DNA of 6,805 nucleotides from Nitrospira sp. (lineage in GTDB: Bacteria; Nitrospirota; Nitrospiria; Nitrospirales; Nitrospiraceae). The translations under genes and the position numbers were made by a program. Location: assembly GCA_015904075.1 (NCBI GenBank), contig JABMDH010000066.1, positions 1 through 6,805 on the forward strand. The letters run 5' to 3'. Below, one piece after another: positions 5,408 to 6,805 of the stretch. The first letter of the stretch is position 1. Every line of letters starts with the position of its first letter. Below the pieces are notes generated by a model. The model saw only the letters and a program-made list of their open reading frames with translations. It ran no database searches and was not told the DNA's origin.

Positions 5408-6453
5408 TGCCGCCGATGGACTCATTCTGGCAAGGCAAGCGCGTATTGCTGACCGGGCACACCGGATTCAAAGGGAGCTGGTTGTCTCTGTGGCTGTCTC
5501 AGCTTGGCGCGCAGATCACAGGAGTGGCCTTGCCGCCGGCGACGGAGTCCAATCTCTATCAGCTCGCCCACGTTGATAAAACGCTCGACAGTTACTATTG
5601 CGACATCCGCGTTGAAAAGGCGCTGGTCCCGATCGTCCGTACGGTTCTGCCCGATATCGTCTTTCATCTGGCTGCTCAGCCCCTCGTGCGCGCAAGTTAT
5701 CGTGCGCCGATTGACACGTTGGGCACCAATATTATGGGCACGGCGCATCTGCTCGAAGCGTTGCGCGAGATTTACAGTGTACGTGTCATCGTCGTGGTGA
5801 CCACAGACAAGGTCTATAAAACCGTCGGGGCATCCGCCGTGTACGGCGAACACGATCCGCTCGGCGGCCATGATCCGTATAGCGCCAGCAAAGCGGCCTG
5901 CGAGATGGTGACGGAGTCTTACCGCACGTCATTTTTTGAGTCTCGCGGTGTCGCGGTAGCCACGGCCAGGGCTGGAAACGTTCTTGGGGGGGGAGACTGG
6001 TCGGCCGATCGTCTGATACCGGATGCGATTCGTGCGTGGCGTGCTGGCCTTGCGCTTCACGTGCGCCGCCCGAACGCTGTGAGACCATGGCAGCATGTGC
6101 TTGAACCGTTGGCAGGTTATATGAGCCTGGCGGAGAAACTCTGGGAGCACCCATCGTGTGCCGGTGCCTATAACTTCGGCCCGCTTGCTCATGAGGCTGC
6201 GACGGTCCGCGAGGTCGTGGAATTGGCCCGATCGGCCTATGGCCGTGGAGAGGTTGTCTACGGTACCGGCGATGACGGGCCGCGTGAGGAAGATTCGCTC
6301 AGGCTTGACGTGGAGAAGGCTCGTACGGTGCTCGACGTGGTTCCGAGGTGGCCGCTGGCCGCTGCTGTGGGACGGACCATGCGATGGTACCGGGGACATG
6401 CAAACGCCAAAGATGCGCGTGCGCTCTGCGACGCCGATATTGCGGCGTGGTGA
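5407..6453 (+). CDS. rfbG: CDP-glucose 4,6-dehydratase
   Basis: An NAD-dependent short-chain dehydrogenase of the sugar-dehydratase type, converting CDP-glucose to CDP-4-dehydro-6-deoxyglucose, the direct follow-on to RfbF. The product is 348 residues. The Rossmann motif is TGHTGFKG (16-23), followed by HLAAQPLVRASY (87-98), TTDKVY (132-137) and the catalytic YSASK (Tyr158, Lys162). The family blocks NVLGGGDW, DRLIPDAIRAW and RPWQHVLEPLAGYM are also present. The frame is open to an ATG at 5323, but that would overlap rfbF by 85 bases. ATG 5407, sharing a base with the rfbF stop (TAATG), matches the family start. The conserved GGG codons at 5986-5993 form an uninterrupted run of eight G. The 3' end is partly repeated just downstream of the stop. 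Confidence 0.97.
   Translation: MPPMDSFWQGKRVLLTGHTGFKGSWLSLWLSQLGAQITGVALPPATESNLYQLAHVDKTLDSYYCDIRVEKALVPIVRTVLPDIVFHLAAQPLVRASYRAPIDTLGTNIMGTAHLLEALREIYSVRVIVVVTTDKVYKTVGASAVYGEHDPLGGHDPYSASKAACEMVTESYRTSFFESRGVAVATARAGNVLGGGDWSADRLIPDAIRAWRAGLALHVRRPNAVRPWQHVLEPLAGYMSLAEKLWEHPSCAGAYNFGPLAHEAATVREVVELARSAYGRGEVVYGTGDDGPREEDSLRLDVEKARTVLDVVPRWPLAAAVGRTMRWYRGHANAKDARALCDADIAAW
5986..5993 (+). repeat. G8 homopolymer inside rfbG
   Basis: Eight consecutive G residues encode the Gly-Gly-Gly of the family motif NVLGGGDW (GGG GGG GGA). Tracts of this length can slip during replication. A gain or loss of one base would truncate the dehydratase about halfway. The protein motif itself partly explains the G content. 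Confidence 0.6.
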
Positions 6454-6532
6454 AACGGCTCACGCCATGGTCCCGAGGCCATGCGAACGCGAACGATGCG
6501 GGTGCGCTCTTCGAACCCGATACGGCAACGAT
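6367..6532 (+). repeat. Imperfect 83-bp-period duplication of the rfbG 3' end
   Basis: Bases 6367-6447 (end of rfbG) align without gaps to 6450-6530, with about 61 of 81 positions identical by hand count. At protein level, rfbG WYRGHANAKDARALCDAD matches WSRGHANANDAGALFEPD. The second copy is read in the frame of the following epimerase gene and contains no stop. Several differences are synonymous third-position changes (CGG/CGA, GGA/GGC, GCA/GCG, GCC/GCG, GCG/GCA), so both copies seem to have evolved as coding sequence. Copy 2 may be the tail of an older rfbG allele left by recombination, or a short duplication kept as an N-terminal extension of the next protein. Confidence 0.85.
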
Positions 6533-6548
6533 AGAGCCGGGAGGGAAT

Positions 6549-6805
6549 GTGGGCCGATTGGTTGTCGTCGATACTCCGTTGTCCGGCGTGAAGGTGATTG
6601 GCCGTATGCCGATCACAGATAGTCGTGGATCATTCAGTCGTGTGTTTTGTCAGGAAGAATTGGCCGGTGCAGGATGGCGGAAGCCCATTGCGCAGATCAA
6701 TCATTCCTATACGGCCCGGCGCGGGACCATTCGCGGATTGCATTTTCAGCGCGCTCCCAATGAGGAAATGAAACTGGTGTCCTGTATCCGGGGGGCGGTA
6801 TGGGA
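6549..6805 (+). CDS. RmlC/RfbC-like NDP-4-keto-6-deoxysugar 3,5-epimerase, C-terminal part missing (window edge)
   Basis: The visible part reads as a dTDP-4-dehydrorhamnose 3,5-epimerase-family cupin: VVVDTPLSGVKVIGR, then DSRGSFSRVFCQEEL, QINHSYTARRGTIRGLHFQ and MKLVSCIRGAVW. RGLHFQ carries the expected catalytic base His. After RfbF and RfbG, the likely substrate is CDP-4-dehydro-6-deoxyglucose rather than a dTDP sugar; this rests on context only. GTG 6549 is preferred. GGGAGGG (6539-6545) lies just upstream, though closely spaced, and this start puts the active-site His at residue 65, near the family's usual position of about 62-63. The same frame is open back to a GTG at 6450 that overlaps the rfbG stop (GTGA). 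Starting there would add 33 residues derived from the duplicated rfbG tail. The gene is cut by the right edge. Confidence 0.85.
   Translation, partial: MGRLVVVDTPLSGVKVIGRMPITDSRGSFSRVFCQEELAGAGWRKPIAQINHSYTARRGTIRGLHFQRAPNEEMKLVSCIRGAVW

Noticed and set aside
1..6805. CRISPR array, insertion sequence or tRNA gene
   Set aside because: No regularly spaced repeats, transposase-like frames with terminal inverted repeats or tRNA-like cloverleaf sequence were seen on reading both strands.

Overview
The window looks like a bacterial chromosome segment of moderately high GC content from a free-living Gram-negative organism. It carries c-di-GMP signalling genes with the DUF3391 + HD-GYP architecture, a PAS-type sensor kinase, and the start of an O-antigen/exopolysaccharide nucleotide-sugar cluster. 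The style of the genes suggests Nitrospira or a relative (Nitrospirota), but this is an impression from protein character only and was not tested.

Left part (1-2119, minus strand): a two-gene operon. A divergent DUF3391/HD-GYP protein (2119 to 866) is followed, with a TGATG stop/start overlap, by a PAS-PAS sensor histidine kinase that runs off the left edge just after its H-box. A 223-bp divergent intergenic region (2120-2342) separates it from the mirror-image unit on the plus strand. There, a canonical DUF3391/HD-GYP c-di-GMP phosphodiesterase (2343-3581) is coupled by an ATGA overlap to a YcgR-like PilZ c-di-GMP receptor. The two HD-GYP proteins are clearly paralogous, with the same layout, nearly the same length and a related C-terminal tail that encodes the Shine-Dalgarno of the next gene. 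Each is now paired with a different partner.

The PilZ gene is broken in the reading frame by a 59-bp tandem duplication (3638-3696 and 3697-3755, 55/59 identical). Removing one copy restores a 241-residue YcgR-type protein. As it stands, the 5' end (from ATG 3578) and the PilZ body (frame of 3712-4362) are in different frames.

Right part (4637-6805, plus strand): after a gap of about 270 bp comes rfbF (glucose-1-phosphate cytidylyltransferase), then rfbG (CDP-glucose 4,6-dehydratase) with a TAATG overlap, then the 5' part of an RmlC/RfbC-like sugar 3,5-epimerase cut by the right edge. Together they would turn glucose-1-phosphate into CDP-glucose, then CDP-4-dehydro-6-deoxyglucose, then an epimerised 4-keto sugar for a surface polysaccharide. 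The rfbG/epimerase junction holds a diverged, out-of-register second copy of the rfbG 3' end (period 83 bp), whose substitution pattern suggests that it was once, or still is, translated.

The observations most worth following are the frame-breaking 59-bp duplication in the PilZ gene, the rfbG-tail duplication, the HD-GYP paralogue with altered signature residues, and a candidate flagellar-type promoter in front of the canonical HD-GYP gene. I saw no RNA genes, insertion sequences or CRISPR arrays.
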